Positions 8,244 through 16,963 of a stretch of 64,000 nucleotides of DNA are shown here, piece after piece. The position numbers were made by a program, and so were the translations under genes. The DNA lies in IMG/VR virus record IMGVR_UViG_3300035701_000011, positions 33,146 through 97,145 of that record. The stretch is one strand, 5' to 3'. This DNA comes from a virus. Each line of letters starts with the position of its first letter. Within the stretch, counting starts at the first letter, position 1. Under the pieces are notes generated by a model, which ran no database searches, was not told the DNA's origin, and saw only the letters and a list, made by a program, of their open reading frames with translations.

Positions 8244-8486
8244 ATGGAGAAGAAAATTTTTATTTGGTTACAAATAGAACCAGAAGAAAATAATAGAATA
8301 AATAGAGATTTATTAGAATCTTTTGGCTTAGAAAATTCAGGAGGAAATGCTAAAGGTTATTCTGATTATGAAGGTTATATTACAGACGAACAAATTGAAA
8401 TAATTAAAAAAATTAATATAATTAAATTACATATTCATTCAGAATTTAAAAAAGGAGAGAAAGAAGATGAAAGATTGGCTAGATAA
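8244..8486 (+). CDS. Hypothetical protein, 80 residues
   Basis: Acidic small protein (IWLQIEPEENN...) ending in a charged helix. Overlaps the next gene by 20 bases, which starts at an AGGAGAG in its 3' end. No known domain. Confidence 0.4.
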   Translation: MEKKIFIWLQIEPEENNRINRDLLESFGLENSGGNAKGYSDYEGYITDEQIEIIKKINIIKLHIHSEFKKGEKEDERLAR

Positions 8487-8625
8487 AGCAAAGGAACATT
8501 TAGAAAAATGCAAACAATTCATAGATGAAGGTTGTTCTGAATGTAAGGATTGTATTGAAGATTGTGAGGGATTTAAAATTAAAAAATTACTTAATAGGGC
8601 ATATAAATTATTTACCCAAAAATGA
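8467..8625 (+). CDS. 52-residue Cys-rich protein
   Basis: MKDWLDKAKEHLEKC leads to GCSECKDCIEDC, a dense CxxC series likely to bind metal, then a basic helix. AGGAGAGAAAGAAG precedes ATG. The stop overlaps the next start (ATGATAA). Confidence 0.5.
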   Translation: MKDWLDKAKEHLEKCKQFIDEGCSECKDCIEDCEGFKIKKLLNRAYKLFTQK

Positions 8626-8822
8626 TAACTAATAAAAATTTAACTAAACAAGAAAAAAGAATATTAATTCATTTGACAAATGCTTGGAATGAATTTATTA
8701 AATTAGATACTCAACACCCTGATGAATTAAGAGATTTTGCAGATGGATTGCATAAATGTCAATATTTAATTGGTATGAGAATAGCAAGAAGAATAGAACC
8801 AAAAATATTTCCCATAAAATGA
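8622..8822 (+). CDS. Hypothetical protein before terminase
   Basis: Sixty-six residues; the ending HKCQYLIGMRIARRIEPKIFP resembles a short conserved phage family of unknown function. Its stop overlaps the terminase start (AAATGA), so translation of the terminase is probably coupled to it. Confidence 0.5.
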   Translation: MITNKNLTKQEKRILIHLTNAWNEFIKLDTQHPDELRDFADGLHKCQYLIGMRIARRIEPKIFPIK

Positions 8823-10435
8823 TAGCCAAAATTAAAGAAAACGATTTAAAAGCATTTCAGGTCTTATCTCATCCGATAAGTGCGTCTCAAATTCTTTTCC
8901 ATGATTTTGATTCATTAGGAACGTGGGATAAAGAAAAATTTGGACATATTCGTGTTTATCAGTATCCTATGATGTCATTTGATAGTTTATTTTTATATGA
9001 TAAGAAATTATCTAAAGAAAAGAATTGGGAAATTAAAAATAATTTAGCTGAAAATTATAATCTTGGGGGGAGACTTACTGGAAAATCAGCAATTTCTATT
9101 CTTATAGATTCTATAGTTGGCACTTTTAATAAAGTTTATACTTGGACTGTAATTAGTTCCTATGATAAGTTACATCTACAAGAAATCTTTGAAAAAATGA
9201 TTAATTGTTTTGAAAATCATAAAATAATGAGAATTTTAAATGTACATCCGTTAAGAAGTCCTACTTTTAAATTAAATTTTGCAAACGGATGTTTATTAGA
9301 AAGTGTAAATATGAATATTGCCAGCAAAAATCCAGGTGGTCAATTCTTTGGTAAACATTTTGGAAGACACTATATGGAAGAATCTTCGTATTTAACTAAA
9401 GAAGTTTCTGGAAAAATGCTTATGGCACAATCAGAACAAGGTTGTATAAATCGTTTTTCTGGTATGACTACATTTACAAAAACATCTCCAGTAGGCGAAA
9501 TATTTTTTGATTTAAAAAACAAAAAAAAGATTATTAATCTTCCTTCCTATATTAATCCTACTTGGAATGATAAAAAAGAAGCAGATGCTATAAAAGAATT
9601 TGGTGGTAAGGATTCTCCTGGTTATCAAGTACAGATTGATGGTAAGGTTATTGAAGGTGCCGAAAGTGTTTTTGATATTCAAAGAATTAGGCAAACTTAT
9701 TTAGTAGATAAAAAAGGCAATCCTATTTCTATTAAAGCATTTGAAGTAAATAAAGATAGTTTTTTTAGATATAAAGAAATTGTTATTGTTGAGAAACCTG
9801 TTAATGCTGAATTTTTAGGAATCTATGCAGACATTGGCGAGGGTGGGGCAGCATCTGAATATATTATTATTTCAAAAACAAATCAAATTTATAGATATAT
9901 ATATCGTATCACTACATTTCAATTATCACCCGAAGAAGAAAAAGAATTTCTCGGATATTTAATTAGTCTTTTACTACCTAATATTATAGGGTTGGATAAT
10001 ACTTCTGGAGTAGGCAAGGCATTGATAAGTGCATTAAGAAAAGATTATCCTGATAATGTTATTCCCGTTTCGTTTAATGAAAACATTCAAATTGGATTAG
10101 CCAGAGATAAAGATGGAAAATTTATTACAGATAAATCAGGGCAGATTGTATATGAAGAAGCCAATATGGTAGATTGGAGTATGCAGAGATTAAAAGATAT
10201 TTTCTATAGTAAAAAAATACAGATGTTGGAAGATATAAAATTCGATACAGAAATTAATAATGTTATTGTTGGAAGAACAAAACAAGGTAAGGTCATGTAT
10301 GGTTATAAAGTGGCTAACCATTTATTTCAAGCCTTTCAAGTATTTGCAATTTGTGATTGGTTAAAAGAGGGTTTACCTAATTTAAAACCCATTAAAAAAC
10401 GTCGCCCTGGGTTTGGGAGTTTCGGAAATGCATAA
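8819..10435 (+). CDS. terL: Terminase large subunit
   Basis: DNA-packaging motor of 538 residues. ATPase domain: Walker A-like GGRLTGKSA near residue 82, and the Walker B/catalytic pair in HYMEESS near residue 183. Nuclease domain: GIYADIGEGG near residue 335 and GLDNTSGVG near 391 supply acidic metal ligands in a RNase H-like fold. ATG 8819 is preferred to the TTG at 8756, which lies inside the previous gene. Unusually, it is in the rightward replication unit, about 50 kb from the portal and on the opposite strand. An HNH gene follows directly, starting inside its last codons. Confidence 0.88.
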   Translation: MIAKIKENDLKAFQVLSHPISASQILFHDFDSLGTWDKEKFGHIRVYQYPMMSFDSLFLYDKKLSKEKNWEIKNNLAENYNLGGRLTGKSAISILIDSIVGTFNKVYTWTVISSYDKLHLQEIFEKMINCFENHKIMRILNVHPLRSPTFKLNFANGCLLESVNMNIASKNPGGQFFGKHFGRHYMEESSYLTKEVSGKMLMAQSEQGCINRFSGMTTFTKTSPVGEIFFDLKNKKKIINLPSYINPTWNDKKEADAIKEFGGKDSPGYQVQIDGKVIEGAESVFDIQRIRQTYLVDKKGNPISIKAFEVNKDSFFRYKEIVIVEKPVNAEFLGIYADIGEGGAASEYIIISKTNQIYRYIYRITTFQLSPEEEKEFLGYLISLLLPNIIGLDNTSGVGKALISALRKDYPDNVIPVSFNENIQIGLARDKDGKFITDKSGQIVYEEANMVDWSMQRLKDIFYSKKIQMLEDIKFDTEINNVIVGRTKQGKVMYGYKVANHLFQAFQVFAICDWLKEGLPNLKPIKKRRPGFGSFGNA

Positions 10436-11075
10436 ATTAAAAGTATGTTCAAAATGTAAAAAAGAATTGAATATTAATAATTTTACAATAGATAATAGAG
10501 CTAAAGATAAATTATTAGGTTATTGTAAACAATGTGTTAAAGATTATCAAATTTTACATAAAAAAGAAAGAAAGATATATTTGGAAAATAATAAACAAAA
10601 ATTTATTTGTTACAGGAAAAAATATTATCAAATAAATAAAGAAAAAGCAAAACAATATTATCAGGAACATAAAATAGAAGTTATTCAAAAACATAAAAAT
10701 TATTATGAAAAAAACAAAGAAAAAATTTTATATCGTATTAAAATTTATCAAAATAAAAAAATAAAAATAGATATTAATTTCCGATTAGCTGCTTATCTAA
10801 GAACAAGAATTTGGCATGCTCTTAAAGGCAATCCTAAATTATCTACAACTATGAAATTGGTAGGATGTAATATTAAACAATTAAAACATCATCTTGAAAA
10901 ACAATTTATTAAAGGAATGACGTGGAAAAATTATGGTAAGTGGGAAATAGACCACATAAGACCTTGTGCTTCTTTTGACCTTAGCAAACCAAGTGAACAG
11001 AAGAAATGTTTTTATTATAAGAATCTTCAGCCTTTATGGAAAGAAATAAATAGACGTAAACAAGGAAAAATATAA
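10428..11075 (+). CDS. HNH homing-type endonuclease (family A, copy 1)
   Basis: 215 residues. An N-terminal zinc finger (CSKCKKELN...CKQC) is followed by Lys-rich tandem units of YYxxHKxxx type, then the shared C-terminal nuclease block: GMTWKNYGKWEIDHIRPC, SFDLSKPSEQKKC and YKNLQPLW. The DH pair and downstream N are the HNH catalytic core. It starts within the terminase stop region and ends in TAATG overlapping the DNA polymerase start, so it is a free-standing mobile gene slotted neatly between two core genes. Confidence 0.8.
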   Translation: MHKLKVCSKCKKELNINNFTIDNRAKDKLLGYCKQCVKDYQILHKKERKIYLENNKQKFICYRKKYYQINKEKAKQYYQEHKIEVIQKHKNYYEKNKEKILYRIKIYQNKKIKIDINFRLAAYLRTRIWHALKGNPKLSTTMKLVGCNIKQLKHHLEKQFIKGMTWKNYGKWEIDHIRPCASFDLSKPSEQKKCFYYKNLQPLWKEINRRKQGKI

Positions 11076-13144
11076 TGTTATCATTTGGAGTAACAAATAT
11101 TGCCAATGTTGGTCGGGAGATATATGTCTGGTATCGCATAGACAAGACTCTATCTTGTTTTAAGGATTCTACTTTTCGACCTTACTTTTATCAGATTTCT
11201 CCAAATGGTATTTACAAAACAATTGATGGCAAAAAAGTAGAAAAAATAATATGTAGTAGACCTTCAGATGTTAAGAATCGCAGAGACGAAGGAAGTTATG
11301 AAGCTGATATACTTTTCACGAAACGATATATAATAGATAAGATTACTAATTTTAATAAAATAGACCTACATTGGTCTTTTATAGACATTGAAGTACTTTG
11401 TAAAGAACTTCCTAATTATCTCAACCCATCTCAGCCTATCTCTTGTATTTCATGTTCTAATTCTTATACTGGGGAAATTAAGACTTTCTTTTTATTAGAT
11501 TATTATGATTCTGTAAAATCAGATGTTCCTCTTGCAGAGAATAAAGATTGGATTGAAATTGCAGAGGAAGAATTATTAAATGATTTTGTAAAATGGACAA
11601 AAGAACAACAATTTGATTTGGTATTGGGATGGAATTTTATTGAATTTGATTGGCTTTATCTTTGTGCTAGATATAAGAAAATATTTAGTTGTGAATTAGC
11701 AGAAATGTTAAGTCCAATAGCACAATCAAAATATTTAGGAAGTTCTCAAAAAGTGGAACCTACATTAATTCCTGCTGGATTAAGTGTATGCGATTATTTT
11801 GATATGTATAAAAAGATTTATCGCACAGAACCATCTTATGCTTTAGATATAATTGCTCAAAAGCGTTTAAATGAACAAAGTTTTAAAAAGGTAGATTTTA
11901 GTAGATTAATTCCAGAAATAAAGGAAAAGAATATAAATGATGTTAAAAGAATGATAGATATTGAAAAGAAATTAAAAATAATTGAATACTATGATGAACT
12001 TAGGCGAATGTCTATGTGTGAATGGAGTGATGTTACCTGGAATTCTAAAATGATAGATATGATTCTTCTTAGAGAAGCTAAACAAAAAGGAATAATACTT
12101 CCCTCTAAACATTACGGTGAAGGATTAGAAGTCGATGAAATCGGATTTGAAGGAGCCTATAGAAGATGTGATACTGGTCTTTATAAAGGTCTTTGGAAAC
12201 TTGACCTTTCCTCTGCTTATCCAATGGCAATAATTAATTTCTGCCTGGATATTTCAAACATTAAAAATGAAGGAATTACCATAAACATGGTAAAGTTTTA
12301 CCAGAATGAAAATGCTCTTCTTCCCACAATAGCCAGAAAATTAATTAGTAAGAAAGATATTTTAAAAGCACAATTAAAATCTTTAAATCCAGAAACTGAA
12401 GAAGCCAAAGATTTACAAATTAAATATGATGCAATTAAAGCGGTTGTTAATTCTCTTTTTGGAGTGTGCGGACTAAAGATTTTTAGATTGTTTGATTATA
12501 GAGTTGCTGCAAGTATTACATTTTTAATTAGAGATTTATTGCATTATGTAGAAGATAAATTAATAGAAAAAGGAATGAAAGTAATTTATATAGATACAGA
12601 TTCATTTTTTATAGATGCAAAAGAAAATCCTAAAGATTTATGTAATGAACTAGTCAAACAATGGGCAAAAGAAAAATATAACAAGGATAAGATTGGTATC
12701 GAATTTGATTTAGAAGGTAAGTTTGATAAGATTTTTATAATTGCTCTGTGCCATTATAAAGGATATTTAAATACACCAAGGGGTGTAAAAGAAGAAATAA
12801 AAGGTATAGAGGCTCGTAGGAAGGATAGTTCTAATTTTATTAGAGAATTCCAGACTAATCTTATTGAAAAAATAATGAATGAAAAGCCACAAGAAGAAAT
12901 AATTAAATGGATTAATTTAGAAAAAGAACGAATTAAAACATTACCCCTGCAAGATATTGGATTTCCTGCAAGATTAACAAAACAAGATGGAGAGTACAAA
13001 ACTATAGTAACAAATGCTAAAGGAACAACTTATAATAGAAAGTTACCAATTCATATCCAAGCAAAAAATAATAGCAAAAAAATATTTGGAAAATTTGATA
13101 AGCAATTGGGTGATAATTATTGGTGGATTTATTATGTGGACTAA
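11075..13144 (+). CDS. Family B DNA polymerase
   Basis: 689 residues. Exonuclease motifs: FIDIE near residue 104, LGWNFIEFDW near 183, YALDIIAQ near 254. Polymerase motifs: A as DLSSAYP near 376, B as KAVVNSLFG near 454, C as YIDTDS near 504. Motif B has Phe where Tyr is usual, and motif C has Ile in place of the usual Gly of YGDTDS; all catalytic acids are present, so activity is expected. The length is short for T4-type PolB. It would be the replicative polymerase working with the Prim-Pol/helicase and SSB. HNH genes flank it on both sides. Confidence 0.9.
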   Translation: MLSFGVTNIANVGREIYVWYRIDKTLSCFKDSTFRPYFYQISPNGIYKTIDGKKVEKIICSRPSDVKNRRDEGSYEADILFTKRYIIDKITNFNKIDLHWSFIDIEVLCKELPNYLNPSQPISCISCSNSYTGEIKTFFLLDYYDSVKSDVPLAENKDWIEIAEEELLNDFVKWTKEQQFDLVLGWNFIEFDWLYLCARYKKIFSCELAEMLSPIAQSKYLGSSQKVEPTLIPAGLSVCDYFDMYKKIYRTEPSYALDIIAQKRLNEQSFKKVDFSRLIPEIKEKNINDVKRMIDIEKKLKIIEYYDELRRMSMCEWSDVTWNSKMIDMILLREAKQKGIILPSKHYGEGLEVDEIGFEGAYRRCDTGLYKGLWKLDLSSAYPMAIINFCLDISNIKNEGITINMVKFYQNENALLPTIARKLISKKDILKAQLKSLNPETEEAKDLQIKYDAIKAVVNSLFGVCGLKIFRLFDYRVAASITFLIRDLLHYVEDKLIEKGMKVIYIDTDSFFIDAKENPKDLCNELVKQWAKEKYNKDKIGIEFDLEGKFDKIFIIALCHYKGYLNTPRGVKEEIKGIEARRKDSSNFIREFQTNLIEKIMNEKPQEEIIKWINLEKERIKTLPLQDIGFPARLTKQDGEYKTIVTNAKGTTYNRKLPIHIQAKNNSKKIFGKFDKQLGDNYWWIYYVD

Positions 13145-13679
13145 AGAAGATTGGAAACAATACGCAAAAGAATATTATCAATTATATAAGAAAAAAATTC
13201 TTTTAATTCGAAAAATTTATAATAAAATTCATAAAAAAGAAATTGCTTTATATAAAAAAGAGTATGACCAACTAAATAAAGAAAAAATAAGTTTACAAAG
13301 AAAAAAGTATTATCAAGACCATAAAAAAGAAACCATCGAACAAGATAATGTTTACAAATATAATAGGTACCATAGAGATATTAATTTTAGAATACGAATT
13401 TGTCTTAGACAAAGATTGCGAAAAGTATTAAAAAAAATTCATAAATCTACTTCCATATTGAAATTAATTGGTTGTTCTTTAAAAGAATTAAAACAACATT
13501 TAGAATCACAGTTTTTAAAAAATATGTCGTGGTCTAACTATGGATTGTGGCACATAGACCATATTAAACCTTGTGCTTCATTTGATTTGCGAAAAAAGTC
13601 AGAACAACGCAAATGTTTCCATTATACTAACTTACAACCTCTGTGGGCAGTTGATAATTTAAAAAAAGGAGCAAAATAA
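13134..13679 (+). CDS. HNH homing-type endonuclease (family A, copy 2)
   Basis: 181 residues starting MWTKEDWKQYAKEYYQ. Four or so YYQxHKKEx-type units precede the shared core: NYGLWHIDHIKPC, SFDLRKKSEQRKC and YTNLQPLW. No N-terminal zinc finger, unlike copy 1. ATG 13134 lies inside the polymerase 3' end; the longer in-frame TTG start lies deep in the polymerase and is rejected. Confidence 0.78.
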   Translation: MWTKEDWKQYAKEYYQLYKKKILLIRKIYNKIHKKEIALYKKEYDQLNKEKISLQRKKYYQDHKKETIEQDNVYKYNRYHRDINFRIRICLRQRLRKVLKKIHKSTSILKLIGCSLKELKQHLESQFLKNMSWSNYGLWHIDHIKPCASFDLRKKSEQRKCFHYTNLQPLWAVDNLKKGAK

Positions 13680-13867
13680 TGATTCCAATTGCTTTTGATG
13701 AAAATACTATAGATTTATTAGATAAAACAAAAATTGCTTGGACTAAAATGATAGAAAGAAGTATAATTTCAAAGGTTGAACATATTTTTTTAGCATTAAA
13801 ATGGGATTTATCACTTATTAAGGAAATTAAACCTAAAAAAGAAAGAAAAAAGAAATGCATTATATAG
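13679..13867 (+). CDS. Hypothetical protein, 62 residues
   Basis: AAAAAAGGAG precedes ATG 13679, which overlaps the previous stop. Helical with a strongly basic tail (KPKKERKKK). The next gene starts inside its last codons. No family recognised. Confidence 0.45.
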   Translation: MIPIAFDENTIDLLDKTKIAWTKMIERSIISKVEHIFLALKWDLSLIKEIKPKKERKKKCII

Positions 13868-14604
13868 TTAGTTATTCAGGTGGAAAAGATTCAACTGCGA
13901 TGCTTATAAGACTTATAGAAGAAAAAAGACCTATAGATGAAATTTTATTTTTTGATACAGGATGGGAATTTTCTGCTATTTATTCTACAGTTAAAAAAAT
14001 CGAAGAATATATTAAAAGACCTATTGTTTGGCTTAAACCTGAAAAATCTTTTGAATGGTACATGTATCAGAAATCAAATAAACGTGGATTAGGTTTAGGA
14101 TTTCCTCGATTTAATATTCGTTGGTGTACAGGTTTAAAGAAAAATACGATTAAAACATATTTAAAAGATAAAAAACCATATATTAACTATCTCGGTCTTA
14201 CTAAAGGAGAAGAATATAGAGCAAAAAGATATGCAGATGATAAAACAATATTACTTCCTTTAATTGAATGGAAAATGACAGAACAAGATTGTTTAAATTA
14301 TTGTAAAAATAAAGGATTTGATTTTGAAAATCTTTATAGTTGTATGAGTAGTGCTTCATGTTGGTGTTGTCCTTTGCAACCTATGACATCATTAAGAGGT
14401 TTATATAAAAATTTTCCCGATTTATGGAAAAAATTATTAGAAATGCAATCTAAAACTAAAAGTGCTTTTAAAGTGGGTCATATTAATAATAAAAAAGGAA
14501 AAGATAGATTTCCTCCAATTTATGTTACAGATTTAGATATTCGTTTTAAAAAAGAAATAGAAGATGGAACATTTAATAAAAAAATGCAAAAGAAAAATGA
14601 CTAA
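13855..14604 (+). CDS. PP-loop ATPase, PAPS-reductase-like (1)
   Basis: 249 residues. The PP-loop SYSGGKDSTAML is at the very N-terminus, followed by FFDTGWEF (the usual second motif), WCTGLKK and a cysteine-rich CMSSASCWCCP that could hold a metal or Fe-S centre. This fold adenylates a substrate or reduces PAPS/APS; distant relatives include tRNA thiolation and DndC-type DNA phosphorothioation enzymes. It overlaps a second PP-loop gene, so the two may act together. Substrate unknown. Confidence 0.7.
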   Translation: MHYIVSYSGGKDSTAMLIRLIEEKRPIDEILFFDTGWEFSAIYSTVKKIEEYIKRPIVWLKPEKSFEWYMYQKSNKRGLGLGFPRFNIRWCTGLKKNTIKTYLKDKKPYINYLGLTKGEEYRAKRYADDKTILLPLIEWKMTEQDCLNYCKNKGFDFENLYSCMSSASCWCCPLQPMTSLRGLYKNFPDLWKKLLEMQSKTKSAFKVGHINNKKGKDRFPPIYVTDLDIRFKKEIEDGTFNKKMQKKND

Positions 14605-15568
14605 TAAAATTCAAATCTGGGAATTAAAACAAAGACAGTCATTACCTTTAGAAGCTAAAATAACTTTGGCTAAAACAAGAATAGAACAATTTCATACAAA
14701 AATGGATGGTAATGTATGTGTATCTTTTTCTGGAGGTAAGGATAGTACCGTTCTTCTTCATTTAGTAAGGTCAATTTATCCAGATGTTAAAGCAGTTTTT
14801 GTTAATACAGGACTAGAATGGCCGGAAGTGGTGCAATTTGTCCGAGAAACTGAGAATACAGAGATTATACGTCCCGAGATGACTTTTAAAGAGGTCTTAG
14901 ATACTTATGGTTATCCAGTTACTAGCAAAAAGATTGCCAAAATGATTGATACTCTACAAAATCCCACAAAAGGAAATAAAGTTATTAGAAATCTTTATTT
15001 AACAGGTATTAGGGGAGATGGCAAAAAAGCAACTGGAAGTTGGAAGGTACCAAAGAAGTGGAGATTTTTAATTAAGGCTCCTTTTAAAATTTCCGACCAA
15101 TGTTGTGCAGTTATGAAAAAACAACCATTTAAAGAGTATACTAAAAAGACAGGATTACACCCCTATGTTGGCACACAAGCAGCAGAAAGTAGATTAAGAG
15201 AAATTTCTTATTTACAGTATGGATGTAATTCTTTTAAAGGTAAGATTCAATCCAGACCTTTAAGTGTTTGGTTTGAAGATGATATTTGGACATATATTAA
15301 GAAGTTTAATTTAAAGTATGCTACCATCTATGATAAAGGTCAGAAAAGAACTGGATGTATGTTCTGTATGTTTGGTACACATTTGGAAGATGAACCAAAT
15401 AAATTTCAATGTATGGCAAAGACACATCCGCAACTTTGGAATTATTGTATTAATGAAATAGGTGTAGGTAAAGTATTAGATTATATTAATGTACCTTATA
15501 AATTATTAGAAAATAGTACAAATGATGGACAACCTGACCATGAATTACCAATTCATGAACTGGAGTAA
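14597..15568 (+). CDS. PP-loop ATPase, PAPS-reductase-like (2)
   Basis: 323 residues. SFSGGKDSTVLL near residue 47, FVNTGLEWP, SDQCCAVMKK near residue 165 and CMFCMFGTH near residue 255 match the longer PAPS-reductase-family proteins common in phages. The paired cysteines could bind a cluster. It is more like sulfonucleotide reductases (GTQAAESRLRE) than its neighbour. ATG 14597 overlaps the previous gene by 8 bases, implying coupled expression. Confidence 0.72.
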   Translation: MTNKIQIWELKQRQSLPLEAKITLAKTRIEQFHTKMDGNVCVSFSGGKDSTVLLHLVRSIYPDVKAVFVNTGLEWPEVVQFVRETENTEIIRPEMTFKEVLDTYGYPVTSKKIAKMIDTLQNPTKGNKVIRNLYLTGIRGDGKKATGSWKVPKKWRFLIKAPFKISDQCCAVMKKQPFKEYTKKTGLHPYVGTQAAESRLREISYLQYGCNSFKGKIQSRPLSVWFEDDIWTYIKKFNLKYATIYDKGQKRTGCMFCMFGTHLEDEPNKFQCMAKTHPQLWNYCINEIGVGKVLDYINVPYKLLENSTNDGQPDHELPIHELE

Positions 15569-15570
15569 AA

Positions 15571-16146
15571 ATGAATTTTAAAATTAAAGACATTGAAAAA
15601 CGATTAGGATTTAAATTAAGAAGAAATACTTATTGTATTGGCGTTGATACAGCCTCAACAACAGGATTAGCGATATTAGAAACTGATGATAAAATGTTAA
15701 AGATTAAGACTTCTATTTTTAAATTACCTGTAGTTAAAAAGGCTGACGAATTATCAGATAAATTTGTAGAGAAACTTGAATTTATGTTACGTTCAATTCG
15801 TGATTTTAAGCAAAAAGAATTTGGAAATAAAAAAGCATCTAAAACAGTTTTAGTATTGGAGAATAGTTTTCTTTCTTTCAATCCAGTAACTTTTGGATTA
15901 TTAAGAATGTTGTGTGGTATTATTTTTGCTGAACTATTTGATAATTTTGAGGAGATTAAAATAATATTTCCTATGTCAGCAAGAAAACAAGTTGGATTTA
16001 AATCTCAATTGAAAAGAGGAAGCAAGAGAGAAGAAAAGAAAAAAGAATTAATAACTTTTATAAATAATATTTTTAATACAAAAGAGACATCGGATGATAT
16101 TTGTGATGCAATAATTTTATCTCTTTGTGGATTAAAGGAGGAATAA
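15571..16146 (+). CDS. RuvC-like Holliday junction resolvase
   Basis: 191 residues with the RNase H-like acidic set: CIGVDTAS near residue 24, VLENSF near residue 93, and DDICDAIILSLC at the C-terminus. These match RuvC-type resolvases, probably cutting branched DNA before packaging. A second, unrelated resolvase-like nuclease lies at 3235-3561. The SSB gene begins at the base after its stop. Confidence 0.75.
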   Translation: MNFKIKDIEKRLGFKLRRNTYCIGVDTASTTGLAILETDDKMLKIKTSIFKLPVVKKADELSDKFVEKLEFMLRSIRDFKQKEFGNKKASKTVLVLENSFLSFNPVTFGLLRMLCGIIFAELFDNFEEIKIIFPMSARKQVGFKSQLKRGSKREEKKKELITFINNIFNTKETSDDICDAIILSLCGLKEE

Positions 16147-16503
16147 ATGACAGATTTAAATAAGATTTTGGTTACAGGAATTTTGGTTCAGGATGTAGAA
16201 CTTCGATTTACACCAACTGGAACGAAGACTGCTAACTTGCGAATTGCTATTCATAGGAGATATAAAAATAAAACTCAAGAAATCAAAGAAGAGACTGAAT
16301 TTATTACTGTGGTAGTATGGCAGATTTTAGCAGAAAATTGTGCCAATTATTTAAAGAAAGGTAGTAGAATTTTTGTTGAAGGAAGATTACAGACTAGAGA
16401 ATTTATTGACAAATACCAACAGAAAAGAACAGTAACAGAAATTGTAGCAGAAGATGTAGAATTTTTAGACAGACCTGAAAAGAAAGAAATTAAGGAAGAA
16501 TAA
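16147..16503 (+). CDS. ssb: Single-stranded DNA-binding protein
   Basis: 118 residues, OB-fold of bacterial SSB type: NKILVTGILVQDVELRFTP, ANLRIAI, FITVVVWQ, NYLKKGSRIFVEGRL. The usual acidic C-terminal tip is replaced by RPEKKEIKEE, so the partner-binding tail is degenerate. AAAGGAGG precedes the start. It would coat single strands for the polymerase and recombinase. Confidence 0.88.
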   Translation: MTDLNKILVTGILVQDVELRFTPTGTKTANLRIAIHRRYKNKTQEIKEETEFITVVVWQILAENCANYLKKGSRIFVEGRLQTREFIDKYQQKRTVTEIVAEDVEFLDRPEKKEIKEE

Positions 16504-16889
16504 TGGATTGGAAAGACGAATTAATAAAAAAAGAAAAAGAACTTAATCTACCAAAAGGAGGAGAAGATGGACAGATTATTTCATCTAGTAGTATTAGTAA
16601 TAGGAATAATACTAGGAGCAACAGCGATGTACATAGGGTATCCGTACATAAAGAAATAAATAATATTAAAAAAGGAGGTAATGTAATGATTACAAAAGAA
16701 GCAGCAGTTAGTGATTTAGAAAAAATTGATGTTAATGGTCCAGTAGGTAAAGTTATTGTTGAAGTAGGTAAAGTTATTATTAAAGTTTTAGCAACTATTA
16801 GGTCTAATCAACTTTTGACTGATGAAGAAAAAGTTAAAATTCGTGAAGCAAGAAAATTAAGAGACAGCAGAAAAGAACCACAGAAATAA
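16503..16889 (+). CDS. Open frame containing nested genes; hypothetical protein
   Basis: A 128-residue frame starts in the SSB stop (TAATG). Its middle (about residues 24-56) is Ser/Asn-rich and coincides with a membrane-peptide gene in another frame, so this middle may be an accidental reading. A strong internal start at 16686 could supply the C-terminal half alone. Which starts are used cannot be decided from sequence. Confidence 0.4.
   Translation: MDWKDELIKKEKELNLPKGGEDGQIISSSSISNRNNTRSNSDVHRVSVHKEINNIKKGGNVMITKEAAVSDLEKIDVNGPVGKVIVEVGKVIIKVLATIRSNQLLTDEEKVKIREARKLRDSRKEPQK
16567..16659 (+). CDS. 30-residue single-span membrane protein, overlapping frame
   Basis: AAAAGGAGGAGAAG precedes ATG 16567. 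The peptide begins MDRLFHLVVLVIGIILG, a clean membrane helix with a basic C-terminus (YIKK). It lies wholly inside the longer frame 16503-16889. The strong ribosome site and hydrophobic pattern suggest this is the real reading here. Confidence 0.5.
   Translation: MDRLFHLVVLVIGIILGATAMYIGYPYIKK
16686..16889 (+). CDS. Hypothetical protein from strong internal start
   Basis: AAAAAAGGAGG at 16670-16680 lies 5 bases before ATG 16686 (and overlaps a preceding ATGTAA). The 67-residue product has a valine-rich centre (GKVIVEVGKVIIKVLATI) and a charged helical end. It shares frame and stop with 16503-16889. I consider it the more likely product of this region. Confidence 0.5.
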   Translation: MITKEAAVSDLEKIDVNGPVGKVIVEVGKVIIKVLATIRSNQLLTDEEKVKIREARKLRDSRKEPQK

Positions 16890-16897
16890 TTCAAGAT

Positions 16898-16924
16898 GGA
16901 AGGGTTGATAATAATCACCCTTCC
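16898..16924 (+). terminator. Hairpin, possible weak terminator
   Basis: GGAAGGG pairs with CCCTTCC, extended by TGAT/ATCA after one bulged base, loop AATA. No T-run follows on the + strand (CCAAGAC), so it may be a processing or attenuation hairpin rather than a full terminator. It closes the SSB gene block. Confidence 0.4.
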
Positions 16925-16937
16925 CCAAGACAAAATG

Positions 16938-16946
16938 TGCTATACT
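16938..16946 (+). promoter_or_regulatory. Candidate extended -10 promoter
   Basis: TGCTATACT fits an extended -10 (TGn plus TATACT) just after the hairpin at 16898-16924 and 17 bases before the next ATG. No convincing -35 at the right distance. A restart of transcription after the hairpin is plausible but unproven. Confidence 0.3.
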
Positions 16947-16963
16947 TATAGTATAAAAATAAA

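Noticed and set aside
13014-13133. Longer N-terminus for HNH copy 2
   Set aside because: That part is in-frame inside the DNA polymerase coding region and has no matching residues in other copies; ATG 13134 fits better.
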